A stretch of 25,794 nt of DNA, from NCBI GenBank assembly GCA_002420115.1, contig DIHK01000020.1:60345-86138 (forward strand), in the 5' to 3' direction. The notes beneath the pieces were generated by a model that searched no databases, was not told where the DNA came from, and was given only the letters and a program-made list of their open reading frames with translations. Shown here piece after piece: positions 1 to 6,972 of the stretch. Source of the stretch: Nitrospira sp. UBA5698 (lineage in GTDB: Bacteria > Nitrospirota > Nitrospiria > Nitrospirales > Nitrospiraceae). The translations under genes were made by a program, and so were the position numbers. Position 1 is the stretch's first letter. Every line of letters starts with the position of its first letter.

Positions 1-44
1 GCTGTCAACGGTAAGACACCTTTTCCGATCAAAGGACTTGATCA

Positions 45-302
45 ATGAGAATTGTGGAACTTGAGGCACAACCAAACTGCATCCTCTCCATTGTGGCTGA
101 TGATGGCCGGGTTGGCCGGTTTGATGTCAGCCCTTATCTACAGTACGAGGCGTTCGAAGCGCTTCGAGACGAGTCCGAATTTAAGAAGGTCATCAATGGT
201 GGGTATTTTGTCGAATGGGAGTGTGGGGCCGACTTGTCCGCGGACACGATCGAGGCGCGGTGGCAGGTGGTTGGAAAAGCAGCCCGGCAAACAACCGCCT
301 AG
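45..302 (+). CDS. DUF2442 domain-containing protein
   Basis: This 85-residue protein has the DUF2442 layout: an N-terminal beta-hairpin with a 'DDGRVGRFDVSPYL' stretch, a middle 'FEALRDESEFKKV' helix and the family-typical 'VEWECGADLSADTI' near the C-terminus. Members of this family often sit next to a DUF4160 gene and have been proposed to form toxin-antitoxin-like pairs. Any upstream partner lies outside the window, so that role cannot be tested here. The ATG at 45 is the first in the frame and no strong ribosome binding site precedes it, which would fit translation coupled to an upstream gene. The last codons overlap the start of a possible cassette recombination site. The family call is by motif recognition and is fairly secure; the function is unknown. 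Confidence 0.75.
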   Translation: MRIVELEAQPNCILSIVADDGRVGRFDVSPYLQYEAFEALRDESEFKKVINGGYFVEWECGADLSADTIEARWQVVGKAARQTTA

Positions 303-452
303 CAAATTGCTCCAGCCGACTCCACTCTCCTGAGAGTTGGCTGGCCATGCAGTACAATCGCAACCTCTGGCACGCCAAGCAATATGTGAAGCTCGGCAAG
401 GTCGGGAAGGTCAGGCTCATCCCTAGTCGGATCAGTCTAAACATTGTTGGGC
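299..452 (+). other. Candidate cassette recombination (attC-like) site
   Basis: The stretch opens with GCCTAGC, overlapping the stop codon of the DUF2442 gene, and closes with GTTGGGC (446-452), a perfect match to the integron core-site consensus GTTRRRY. The ends are roughly complementary (GCC..A.CAA) and an internal CCGACT has a partner near the right end. The next gene starts 17 bases downstream. The length is slightly above the usual attC range and the left core is imperfect, so this is a weak call that rests mainly on the pattern shared with the two following genes. Confidence 0.25.
312..344 (+). terminator. Stem-loop after DUF2442 gene
   Basis: CCAGCCGACTC (312-322) pairs with GAGTTGGCTGG (334-344), giving an 11-bp stem with one G-U pair and an 11-base loop, starting ten bases after the stop codon. 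No T-run follows, so it is not a canonical intrinsic terminator. It could instead be an RNA-stabilising hairpin or part of the surrounding attC-like palindrome. Confidence 0.35.
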
Positions 453-469
453 AGCAAGAAGGCTCCAAA

Positions 470-868
470 ATGCACGCTCGCCAGTTTGTTATCTCGCTCG
501 TGTTCTTCCTATTTGCCTTCCTTGCCGGAGGAGTCACACACTCGCAAACTCCGGCGCGCGATGGATATATCGGCATCGTATCAAAGGCCGATGGGCGCAA
601 ATCCGGCGAACAATTTACGTTCGCAAATCTTCGCTCTCAACGCCCATTTATCACCTTTCCGAGTGGCAACGGCGAAGAAACGACAAAGGTTTTTGAGGAC
701 GATGAGACCATTGTTCTCATCTTCGTTGCGCACCTTACGGGCAGCACCGAGACCTTCTACTTAAACAAAAAGCGAAACCGCTTTACGTTGATTGAGGTCG
801 GCGCGTTGGAAGCTACAGCAACGGGGGCGGATTTTCGGCCAAAGGTTACATATGGCACGCTCAAATAA
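470..868 (+). CDS. Small exported protein, unknown function
   Basis: A 132-residue protein of no family I recognise. Residues 1-25 look like a signal peptide: a short basic start, a hydrophobic core (about residues 6-20, rich in F, L, V) and a small-residue region before SQTPA. The mature part is predicted beta-rich, with no cysteine pair or catalytic motif visible. The frame is open further upstream to 215, but the ATG at 470 is preferred because it directly precedes the signal peptide; an AAGAAGG stretch just upstream is a modest ribosome binding site. A GTTRRRY heptamer ends 17 bases before the start. The gene is probably periplasmic. Its existence is supported by the signal peptide; its role is unknown. 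Confidence 0.6.
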   Translation: MHARQFVISLVFFLFAFLAGGVTHSQTPARDGYIGIVSKADGRKSGEQFTFANLRSQRPFITFPSGNGEETTKVFEDDETIVLIFVAHLTGSTETFYLNKKRNRFTLIEVGALEATATGADFRPKVTYGTLK

Positions 869-1163
869 ATGTTGCTACTCAACCTTGAGCTATAGTGGGA
901 CACGCCTTAGCGGCGCGTTCCTGGACCAGTACGTTATGTTCCATTAAAATCATGGGTTAACACAACATGTAAGAAAGAGCGCTGTTAGACGAGGCAACAC
1001 ACCGCCTGGGGGTAGAAGCTGCCTAGTGAGAGCCTATAGATTCCAACCCACTATCTTCCTTCAAGTGGAAGTGATCGCATAATGTCTCCGGTTCCCCTTC
1101 TCCCTTCCGACAGTCATCATAAACATTTCAATAAATGGTTTCACAGGCGCACCTCATTGAAAC
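869..1163. other. Non-coding gap, no clear gene
   Basis: I see no convincing gene here. A loose palindrome runs from ACTCAAC (877-883) to about 939, and GTTAGAC at 984-990 also fits GTTRRRY, so an attC-like site could lie between 877 and 990. The arms match poorly. A 60-codon frame starting at 1082 lacks protein-like character and a ribosome binding site. Confidence 0.3.
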
Positions 1164-1266
1164 GCCAACAATTATGGCGCTATGCTCGGACCATTCGATG
1201 GTGTGTTATTCGGACAGAAATCGGCAGATTCGGCTCTGATACGGATCGGCCTAAAGGTTGTTAGGC
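1164..1266 (+). other. Candidate attC-like site before the 356-aa gene
   Basis: The left end GCCAACAA (1164-1171) and the right end GTTAGGC (1260-1266), read as its complement GCCTAACAACC, form matching termini, and a second short block (GGC flanked by TT/A) matches just inside. GTTAGGC is a perfect GTTRRRY core and the next start codon lies ten bases downstream, as in integron cassettes. The interior is not a clean palindrome, so the left boundary is uncertain. Confidence 0.3.
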
Positions 1267-1276
1267 CTAGTCACGT

Positions 1277-2347
1277 ATGCCAAAAGGTTTAGAGCCAGGA
1301 GAGGTTGCGAAGCTCAACTACAACGAGCTTCGCTACGCGCATATTGCTACCAAAGCTGGCGAGCAGCAGATTCTTACTGCTGACCCTTGGGCGTTCGTCC
1401 AACGGGCCCTAAATGATAGACTTGCCAAGAAGCGTGGAAAGAATCGAGAGAACCTAGAGCGGGCAATTTACTTCGCAGATCTTGCCGAAGATTTTTACGC
1501 CGCCGCGAATCGGGCGGATCTTCCCACGAAAGGGACGTTGACTTATTACTTCATGCTTAACTTGGCGAAAGCCTACATCGCCGCAAAAGGTACCGAGCTT
1601 GAAAGGAAACAAGAAATTCATGGGTTGTCCTTAGAACACGGCGTTACACAGACAGTAAAAGTCCATTCACCAACGACTGAGGTGGTGAACATCTTCTTCG
1701 AGTTCTCAAAAGCTTTAGGAGCACCCGTTTCTACTACCAGCACGGTAACGCTATTGAAAGCCTTCGGCCAGATCCCGGAGCTCCACAGTTTGTATGTTAG
1801 CCTCGGGCATTCGACGAAGAGGAAGCTACTTCCGATCGAATACAAGTTCCTGGTAAACGGAGCGCGAGACCGGTTGTTCGTGGAACTGAGCTACGAGAAG
1901 AAACACGAGACGAAGGTCGATACGTCCAAGTTTTTGAAGGACGCGCGAGCAACCTATTTTCGGGATGGATATCCCCGAGACGGATGGATTGTGTATCGCA
2001 GTAAGACGAGGCGTCATGCTACGAAGGTCAACATGGCTGACTGCTACGCAAAATTCATCAGTGAGTCGCGAAAGTTCAATATCGTCTCGTTACTCACCCG
2101 GAACGGGTATAGATACTATTGTGATCTTCAACCAGGCCCATTTCATCACCTATCCTATTCGCTATTGGCGATGTTTTACGTTGGCGCCGCCGCCCGTTAC
2201 CGACCCCTTGAGATTAAGGCGGTTCTCCTGGGTGATCTTCGGCCCTTAGTGTCTGAGCTGGTGACTGTTACCCCCAAGCAATTTCTCTATCAAGTTACAT
2301 CCCTTCTGACGGAGAAGGTGTGCCTTATCCCGCTCTCCGAAATCTAG
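1277..2347 (+). CDS. Uncharacterised 356-aa protein, possibly YaaC-like
   Basis: A soluble protein without signal peptide or membrane segment. An N-terminal, mostly helical part (residues about 1-120) holds an 'LTYYFMLNLAKAYIA' helix followed by 'EIHGLSLEHGV', a combination that resembles YaaC-family proteins (B. subtilis YaaC is an uncharacterised protein). The middle contains a basic beta-rich part and the C-terminus is again helical ('HHLSYSLLAMFYVGAAARYRP'). The ATG at 1277 lacks a good Shine-Dalgarno sequence but follows a GTTRRRY heptamer by ten bases, as a cassette gene would. The stop codon is directly followed by an attC-like palindrome. That it is a real gene is likely, given its length and steady composition; the family assignment is tentative. 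Confidence 0.65.
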   Translation: MPKGLEPGEVAKLNYNELRYAHIATKAGEQQILTADPWAFVQRALNDRLAKKRGKNRENLERAIYFADLAEDFYAAANRADLPTKGTLTYYFMLNLAKAYIAAKGTELERKQEIHGLSLEHGVTQTVKVHSPTTEVVNIFFEFSKALGAPVSTTSTVTLLKAFGQIPELHSLYVSLGHSTKRKLLPIEYKFLVNGARDRLFVELSYEKKHETKVDTSKFLKDARATYFRDGYPRDGWIVYRSKTRRHATKVNMADCYAKFISESRKFNIVSLLTRNGYRYYCDLQPGPFHHLSYSLLAMFYVGAAARYRPLEIKAVLLGDLRPLVSELVTVTPKQFLYQVTSLLTEKVCLIPLSEI

Positions 2348-2410
2348 GCATAACATGGCGCTACAGAAGGCACGCGGTAAGCGGTGCGCCCCTGAGCGCC
2401 GTCGTTCAGA
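2348..2410 (+). other. attC-like imperfect palindrome
   Basis: The segment starts with GCATAAC immediately after the TAG stop and ends with GTTCAGA. Inside, GGCGCTACAG (from 2357) matches the complement of the right arm, GGCGCT-CAG, apart from one extra base on the left, and GCAC/GTGC closes the centre. Outer core, spacer, inner core with one extrahelical base and central hairpin together are the layout of integron attC sites. The outer cores deviate from strict RYYYAAC and GTTRRRY. This is the best-folded of the candidates in this block. Confidence 0.4.
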
Positions 2411-2488
2411 CGCCGCACGATTCACAAGGACAAGCATCGATGTTTCGCTACTTCTTCAAGGTCTTCAGTTTCCACGAAGAACCAAATT
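2404..2488 (+). repeat. Diverged repeat, copy A (pair with 3751-3834)
   Basis: This stretch aligns almost without gaps to 3751-3834. Both start GTT(C/G)AGACG, share CACAAGGA about 20 bases in, then ACTTCTT, then TCCA-GAAGA-CCAAATT at the end. By eye about two thirds of positions agree. Each copy begins at the right end of an attC-like palindrome. Neither copy has a convincing conserved reading frame. Confidence 0.5.
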
Positions 2489-2824
2489 GGTCTAGGGATG
2501 ATCGTGAGAGTGGTGTTGAGGAACGAAGTTACCGGAGAGGAGTACATAGATGAAGAAATAGGAGCCAGAGAGCTATTTCGTTGACAGCCAAACCAACCGT
2601 GAAGTAGGTTGCCCACCTCAGTGGCGTGAGAGGTCTCGCAACAATGACCCGTTCGCCTCGCCTCAGCCTATCGTCGTATCATCATCACGTCATCCAGCGC
2701 GTCAATCATTGTCGTTCGAGTAGGTCTTCAATTGATAACGAGAAACGCGGGGGCCTCCGTAACGGGCTGATCGCCTCTCTGAAATTGCATTCTGACCCTG
2801 ATTATCAACAATGTTGGGTGGCGC
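2489..2824. other. Gap with at most one tiny ORF
   Basis: No secure gene. A 28-codon frame at 2498-2584 has a protein-like acidic composition (RNEVTGEEYIDEE) but no properly spaced ribosome binding site, so it may be a remnant. The gap ends with GTTGGGT (2813-2819), a perfect GTTRRRY heptamer, five bases before the next start codon. I could not find a convincing left partner for it. Confidence 0.3.
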
Positions 2825-3658
2825 ATGCCGAAGCGGGTAGACCTATCGCTCACGATTGAGCTGCCTGAGAACCATGGGGCAGAGAGACTGACAGTCCAGC
2901 CCGATGGTCGCGTTAGGATCATCGATAAGAGTGGCAAAGAACTCACTCCTGCGCACGTTGAGCGCGCCACGCACTATGAACGAGCCAAAGGGCGCAAGTA
3001 TCAGGCGCGGGTGAGCGTCGACCAAGGCCACGCAACTGTAGACGGCCTGGACGAACTGGCTCGCCTCGACCATTTCATCGTCATCGACACAAACACAATG
3101 GAAATCGATGGCACCACGGTTTCTGTGGCGTTTTTCATCGTGTGCAGATTGGTTCCTGTAGATGGTGGGGTTCGATTGACATCAATCGATGATCGAGGTC
3201 ACGCATACGAGTTCCAAGGGATCAAAGGCAATGCAGAAATGCTGGCTATGCTAAAGGTGGCCAATGACACTGTTCGTGAACGCGGCGCCCACGGCAAAGC
3301 GAGAATCGCCTTCGTTACGGACTGCAACTTGGCAAATCATGAGGCGATCTCAAAGCGAGAGCGATCGATATACGGCAAACACTACTTGCCCGATGGTTTC
3401 ACCCTTATTTACGCAAGCGCAGACACCGGTCAGGAACTCACGAATAAGTTGATAAGATTCTGCGACGTGCAAGCGATCAACTATCTGAACAAGCTCAAAG
3501 GTGGTGGTCTCCGAAGAACTGGCCTTGCGCCCCTCGAAGAGGACAAATCAGTTTCTTTCCGATACACGTACTATCCAGACTTGAAGATCGTAAATCCAAA
3601 CGTAACGGGCACGACGATCACTGCCAAAACGAAGTCCTCAATTGACTTCAGTGCATAA
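2825..3658 (+). CDS. Uncharacterised 277-aa protein, possible RNase H-like fold
   Basis: I do not recognise the family. The protein is soluble, with a beta-rich N-terminal part (residues 1-70) and a central region beginning 'LDHFIVIDTNTMEIDG', then about 80 residues later 'KARIAFVTDCNLANHEAI', then 'FTLIYASADTGQELTNKLIRFCD'. A strand ending in an Asp, a second strand ending in an Asp, and a third strand followed by a helix is compatible with an RNase H/PIN-like fold, but this is only a secondary-structure impression. The start follows GTTGGGT by five bases and has no clear Shine-Dalgarno sequence. The TAA stop is embedded in GCATAAC, the putative left end of a cassette recombination site. Confidence 0.6.
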   Translation: MPKRVDLSLTIELPENHGAERLTVQPDGRVRIIDKSGKELTPAHVERATHYERAKGRKYQARVSVDQGHATVDGLDELARLDHFIVIDTNTMEIDGTTVSVAFFIVCRLVPVDGGVRLTSIDDRGHAYEFQGIKGNAEMLAMLKVANDTVRERGAHGKARIAFVTDCNLANHEAISKRERSIYGKHYLPDGFTLIYASADTGQELTNKLIRFCDVQAINYLNKLKGGGLRRTGLAPLEEDKSVSFRYTYYPDLKIVNPNVTGTTITAKTKSSIDFSA

Positions 3659-3757
3659 CATGAGAGAAGGTCTGCATCCTAACAGCCGGTTGGTGATTGA
3701 CGCTTTCGTAGCGGCGCTTCGCGCCATCTACAGCGCGGTACAATCGGAACGTTGAGA
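3653..3757 (+). other. attC-like imperfect palindrome
   Basis: The segment opens with GCATAAC, which contains the stop codon of the preceding gene, and ends with GTTGAGA. A strong central hairpin (GGCGC-TTC-GCGCC, 3713-3725) is extended by GTAG/CTAC, and GATTG on the left has CAATC on the right. An inner left boundary at TCCTAAC (3677) is also possible. The layout resembles an integron attC site, but the outer cores are not perfect consensus. Confidence 0.35.
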
Positions 3758-3834
3758 CGACGCCCAATCCACAAGGAGGAGCGCCAAGGCTTCATCACTT
3801 CTTGGAGGGCGGTTGTCTCCATGAAGACCAAATT
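3751..3834 (+). repeat. Diverged repeat, copy B (pair with 2404-2488)
   Basis: Second copy of the ~85-bp sequence described at 2404-2488. It begins at the right end of the palindrome after the 277-aa gene and ends 59 bases before hypD. The shared placement after each palindrome suggests the two were copied together. Confidence 0.5.
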
Positions 3835-3893
3835 CAGCCCTTAAATAATCTCGGGGACGATACCGAACAAAGGAGTCGTTGGGGACCTCAGTC

Positions 3894-5003
3894 ATGAAGT
3901 ATGTGGATGAATTTCGCGATCGGGCGGTGGCGGCGGCGCTGGCGGAGCGGATTAAGCAGACGGTGCGCCGGCCATGGACGATCATGGAGGTCTGCGGTGG
4001 GCAGACTCACGCAATCGTGAGGTTCGGGCTCGATAGCCTGTTGCCGAAAAATCTGGAACTCGTTCATGGGCCTGGCTGTCCGGTCTGCGTGACCTCTGTG
4101 TCGTTGATCGATCAGGCGGTTTGCCTCGCTTCGTTACCCAACGTGATCTTCTGTTCCTTCGGCGACATGTTGCGCGTGCCTGGTTCTCGTGGAGATCTGT
4201 TCGGCGTGAAGTCAGCAGGCGGAGATGTTCGGATTATCTATTCCCCGTTGGATGCGCTGGAACTGGCCCGCAAGCATCCTGACCGTGAAGTCGTCTGTTT
4301 CGCGGTGGGTTTTGAAACGACTGCTCCGGCCTGGGCCATGGCAGTCGCCCAGGCGAAGCAGGCGGGCATCACGAACTTCAGTCTATTGATCGCCCATGTG
4401 CTGGTGCCTCCGGCAATGGAAGCGATCCTGTCGTCACCGCAAAATCGGATTCAAGGATTTCTCGCCGCAGGGCATGTCTGCACCGTGATGGGTTACGAGG
4501 AGTACGAATCCATCGCTCAGCGGTATGGAGTCCCGATCGTCGTGACCGGCTTCGAGCCGCTCGATGTGCTGGAAGGCGTGAGCATGTTGGTCAGTCAGTT
4601 GGAAGAGGGACGAGTCGAAGTCGAGAATCAGTACGTGCGATCGGTGAGCCGGGAAGGGAACCGACCAGCGAGAACTCTCGTCGACGAGGTCTTTGAACCG
4701 GCGCCGCGAATCTGGCGTGGCATCGGCGAAATCCCCGCGAGCGGCCTGCGCCTCAAATCTGCCTACGGTGCCTATGACGCCGAGGTGAAGTTCCAGCCAG
4801 AACTTTCACAGCTCGCTGAAGGCAAGGAGGATCCAGAGTGCCAGAGTGGGTTGGTCCTTCAGGGCCTGCTCAAGCCGATGGACTGTTCCGCCTTTGGTAC
4901 CCGTTGCACGCCGGAGCGGCCATTGGGCGCGCCAATGGTCTCAAGCGAAGGGGCTTGTGCTGCGTATTATCGGTACCGGGGCCACGTAAAATGCGAAAAG
5001 TGA
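3894..5003 (+). CDS. hypD: [NiFe] hydrogenase maturation protein HypD
   Basis: HypD is the iron-sulfur scaffold on which, together with HypC, the Fe(CN)2CO group of [NiFe] hydrogenases is built; HypE delivers the cyanide ligands. Family motifs are all present: MEVCGGQTH (residues 31-39), HGPGCPVC (58-65, both cysteines), a GFETTAP motif (139-145), AGHVCTVMGYEEYE (192-205), and four C-terminal cysteines (about 316, 331, 338, 355) that would hold the [4Fe-4S] cluster. At 369 residues it is full length. The ATG at 3894 is chosen because the family starts 'MKYVDEF'; a TTG at 3879 would add five residues and sits too close to the AGGAG at 3871. hypE follows, but hypC is not found upstream. Confidence 0.95.
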   Translation: MKYVDEFRDRAVAAALAERIKQTVRRPWTIMEVCGGQTHAIVRFGLDSLLPKNLELVHGPGCPVCVTSVSLIDQAVCLASLPNVIFCSFGDMLRVPGSRGDLFGVKSAGGDVRIIYSPLDALELARKHPDREVVCFAVGFETTAPAWAMAVAQAKQAGITNFSLLIAHVLVPPAMEAILSSPQNRIQGFLAAGHVCTVMGYEEYESIAQRYGVPIVVTGFEPLDVLEGVSMLVSQLEEGRVEVENQYVRSVSREGNRPARTLVDEVFEPAPRIWRGIGEIPASGLRLKSAYGAYDAEVKFQPELSQLAEGKEDPECQSGLVLQGLLKPMDCSAFGTRCTPERPLGAPMVSSEGACAAYYRYRGHVKCEK

Positions 5004-5041
5004 GAAGTGAAAGGTAAGGCGTGGTGTTTGTTAGGATCAGA

Positions 5042-5182
5042 GCATATGGCGTATGGCTTATGGTAGAGGCAGGAAAAGCAAACCACCGATGGGATAACAT
5101 CCCGGTCTGATCTCGCACTATAGGACATAAGCTATAGGCTCTTTTTACGCTGACTACGTGCTATACGCCATCAGCTATAAGC
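5042..5182. repeat. Inverted clusters of a GCNTATR heptamer between hypD and hypE
   Basis: On the plus strand, GCATATG GCGTATG GCTTATG runs 5042-5062 with an exact seven-base period. On the minus strand the same pattern (GCTTATA GCTGATG GCGTATA) lies at 5160-5182, and a third cluster (GCCTATA GCTTATG) at 5118-5139. The opposed clusters could fold into a long imperfect hairpin. This fills the 205-base gap between two genes that usually abut. Confidence 0.6.
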
Positions 5183-5208
5183 TCTGTTCTTCAGGCGAGA
5201 TACCAACC

Positions 5209-6261
5209 ATGAACAACAAACCATTTGAGCCGACTTGCCCACTGCCGCTCTCAACAAAGGACACCATCCAACTCGCTCATGGCGGCGGCGGGAGGCTCAT
5301 GCAGGAGTTGATTCAAAACGTCTTCGTGCGGGCCTTTCACAATCCCCTGCTGGAGTCTCTACACGATGGAGCGACCTGGCCGGTCGAGAAGGGCACGCTT
5401 GCCTTCACCACCGATTCCTACGTGGTGCGCCCGCTGTTCTTTCCAGGAGGCGACATCGGAAGTTTAGCTGTGAACGGTACGATCAATGATCTCGCCATGT
5501 GCGGTGCGAAGCCGCTCTATCTGAGCGCGGGATTCATCTTGGAAGAAGGGCTGAGTCTGGACGTGTTGCAGCGAGTGGTGCACTCCATGGCTGAGGCTGC
5601 GCGAGCGGCGGGGGTATCGATCGTCACGGGTGATACGAAGGTCGTGGATCGCGGCAAGGGAGACGGCATCTTCATCAATACGTCCGGTGTTGGTCTGGTG
5701 CCGAACGGTGTTCGCGTATTGCCGACGTTGATTCAGCCGGGCGATGCCATTCTTGTAAGCGGCGATCTTGGCTCCCACGGCGTGGCGGTGCTCAGTGTGC
5801 GGGAAGGCCTGACGTTCGACGGGAATGTTGAGAGTGATTCGGCGCCGTTGCATCGCATCGTGGCCGATTTGATCGATAGTGGGATCGAGATCCATTGCCT
5901 GCGCGATCTCACCCGAGGCGGACTTGCGAGTGTGCTGAATGAACTGGCCGAAGCGGCGAAGGTCGGTACGATGGTGGAAGAGCTTGCCATTCCGGTGAGC
6001 GAGCCGGTGCGTGGAGCCTGTGAGCTCTTAGGACTCGACCCACTCTATGTGGCGAATGAAGGACGATTCGTCGCGATAGTGCCTGAGTCGCAGGTAGAGG
6101 CGGCTCTGGCCGTGATGCATCGACATCAAGTGGCCAATCAGGCGGCTCAGATCGGCATCGTAACGGAGCGTGATCCTTCCATGGTCATCTTACGGACGGT
6201 TGTTGGCACCCACCGTGTGCTCGACCTCCTATCAGGCGAGCAACTCCCGCGGATCTGCTGA
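5209..6261 (+). CDS. hypE: [NiFe] hydrogenase maturation protein HypE
   Basis: HypE is an ATP-dependent dehydratase that turns the carbamoyl group placed on its C-terminal cysteine by HypF into a thiocyanate, the cyanide source for the hydrogenase iron. The sequence shows the PurM/AIR-synthase-like fold motifs: HGGGGRLM (about residue 24 on), 'TTDSYVVRPLFFPGGDIG', 'NGTINDLAMCGAKP' and 'GDTKVVDRGKGDG'. It ends exactly in PRIC, so the catalytic cysteine is intact. The ATG at 5209 gives 350 residues, with AGGCGAG nine bases upstream; a GTG at 5158 would add a non-conserved extension inside the heptamer repeats. It follows hypD on the same strand but 205 bases away. Confidence 0.95.
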   Translation: MNNKPFEPTCPLPLSTKDTIQLAHGGGGRLMQELIQNVFVRAFHNPLLESLHDGATWPVEKGTLAFTTDSYVVRPLFFPGGDIGSLAVNGTINDLAMCGAKPLYLSAGFILEEGLSLDVLQRVVHSMAEAARAAGVSIVTGDTKVVDRGKGDGIFINTSGVGLVPNGVRVLPTLIQPGDAILVSGDLGSHGVAVLSVREGLTFDGNVESDSAPLHRIVADLIDSGIEIHCLRDLTRGGLASVLNELAEAAKVGTMVEELAIPVSEPVRGACELLGLDPLYVANEGRFVAIVPESQVEAALAVMHRHQVANQAAQIGIVTERDPSMVILRTVVGTHRVLDLLSGEQLPRIC

Positions 6262-6345
6262 TCGATTCTTTCTGGTTCTACCTTTCCTACCAGCCTCCGC
6301 TATTGTCGCCACGCTTCCCAAGCATCGATCTCCGGACTTTCAGTT

Positions 6346-6375
6346 CCCGCTGCTGTAGCATTCTGCGACAGCGGG
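6346..6375 (+). terminator. Weak stem-loop downstream of hypE
   Basis: CCCGCTG (6346-6352) pairs with CAGCGGG (6369-6375) around a 16-base loop, 85 bases past the hypE stop. No T-run follows. It may attenuate read-through into the cytochrome gene, but the evidence is slight. Confidence 0.25.
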
Positions 6376-6546
6376 CAGAAGGTTTCTGAGAAATTTTCCC
6401 CACTCTCGAAGTGCACGAGGGCCTTCGGTTTGAAGAAGCCCCATGCTTTCAACTGGTTCAAACTAGACTGCGACCTCACTATGGCTCGTTTCAATGGCAC
6501 GATGGTTGCCCTTCATTCTCCTCGTATGAATGGGAGGGGGAAGCTG

Positions 6547-6921
6547 ATGTTCTCACGGGCTGTCCTATTATGTCTGTTCCTTGTTCTGTCAAGTCTCCCT
6601 GTTGCGGATGCCGATGCTGAGCAGCAGAGTAGTGAGAAGGCGCTCCGTGAACATTACGACTTGCAGGAGGGGAAGCGTCTCTATGGAGAGTATTGCCGGT
6701 TTTGCCATGGAGAACAGGGAAAAGGTCACGCATTCAATGTCACCCCGCCACCAGCAGACCTCACGAGCCCCGCAGTCCAGCGGAAGTCCGATATCGAGCT
6801 GGCCCAGACGATTCACGAGGGTGAACGTGGCACCGCGATGGGGTCGTGGAAATGGGCATTATCGAAGGAAGAAAAGCAGTATGTCCTGCTCTATATCCGC
6901 TGGTTGGCTCAATCACGATAG
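6547..6921 (+). CDS. Exported mono-haem c-type cytochrome
   Basis: The 124-residue protein carries a signal peptide (residues 1-24, hydrophobic core LLCLFLVLSSL, ending ADADA) and one haem attachment motif, CRFCH (50-54), in a 'GKRLYGEYC' context typical of small class I cytochromes c. Met98 in 'GTAMGSW' is the likely sixth haem ligand, and the final helix 'EKQYVLLYIRWL' is family-typical. It should act as a soluble periplasmic electron carrier. The ATG at 6547 is preferred because a purine-rich GGGAGGGGG lies six bases upstream; the frame is open back to 6430 but that extension would bury the signal peptide. Redox partner unknown. Confidence 0.88.
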   Translation: MFSRAVLLCLFLVLSSLPVADADAEQQSSEKALREHYDLQEGKRLYGEYCRFCHGEQGKGHAFNVTPPPADLTSPAVQRKSDIELAQTIHEGERGTAMGSWKWALSKEEKQYVLLYIRWLAQSR

Positions 6922-6972
6922 CCTGTTCCAGCCTCGTCACCTTAACGATCTCTTGGGAGGAGAGACGCAGCA

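Noticed and set aside
215..469. Upstream extension of the small exported protein
   Set aside because: It would overlap the DUF2442 gene and place the signal peptide in the middle of the protein.
1082..1264. 60-codon frame between two accessory genes
   Set aside because: Arg/His/Trp-rich, no ribosome binding site, no protein-like pattern; it overlaps the attC-like segment.
3659..3893. A hypC gene directly upstream of hypD
   Set aside because: No frame on the plus strand begins with the expected MCLAIPG-type motif; the region is palindrome and diverged repeat.
5042..5182. CRISPR array between hypD and hypE
   Set aside because: The repeats are seven-base units without spacers and occur in both orientations; no cas gene is present.
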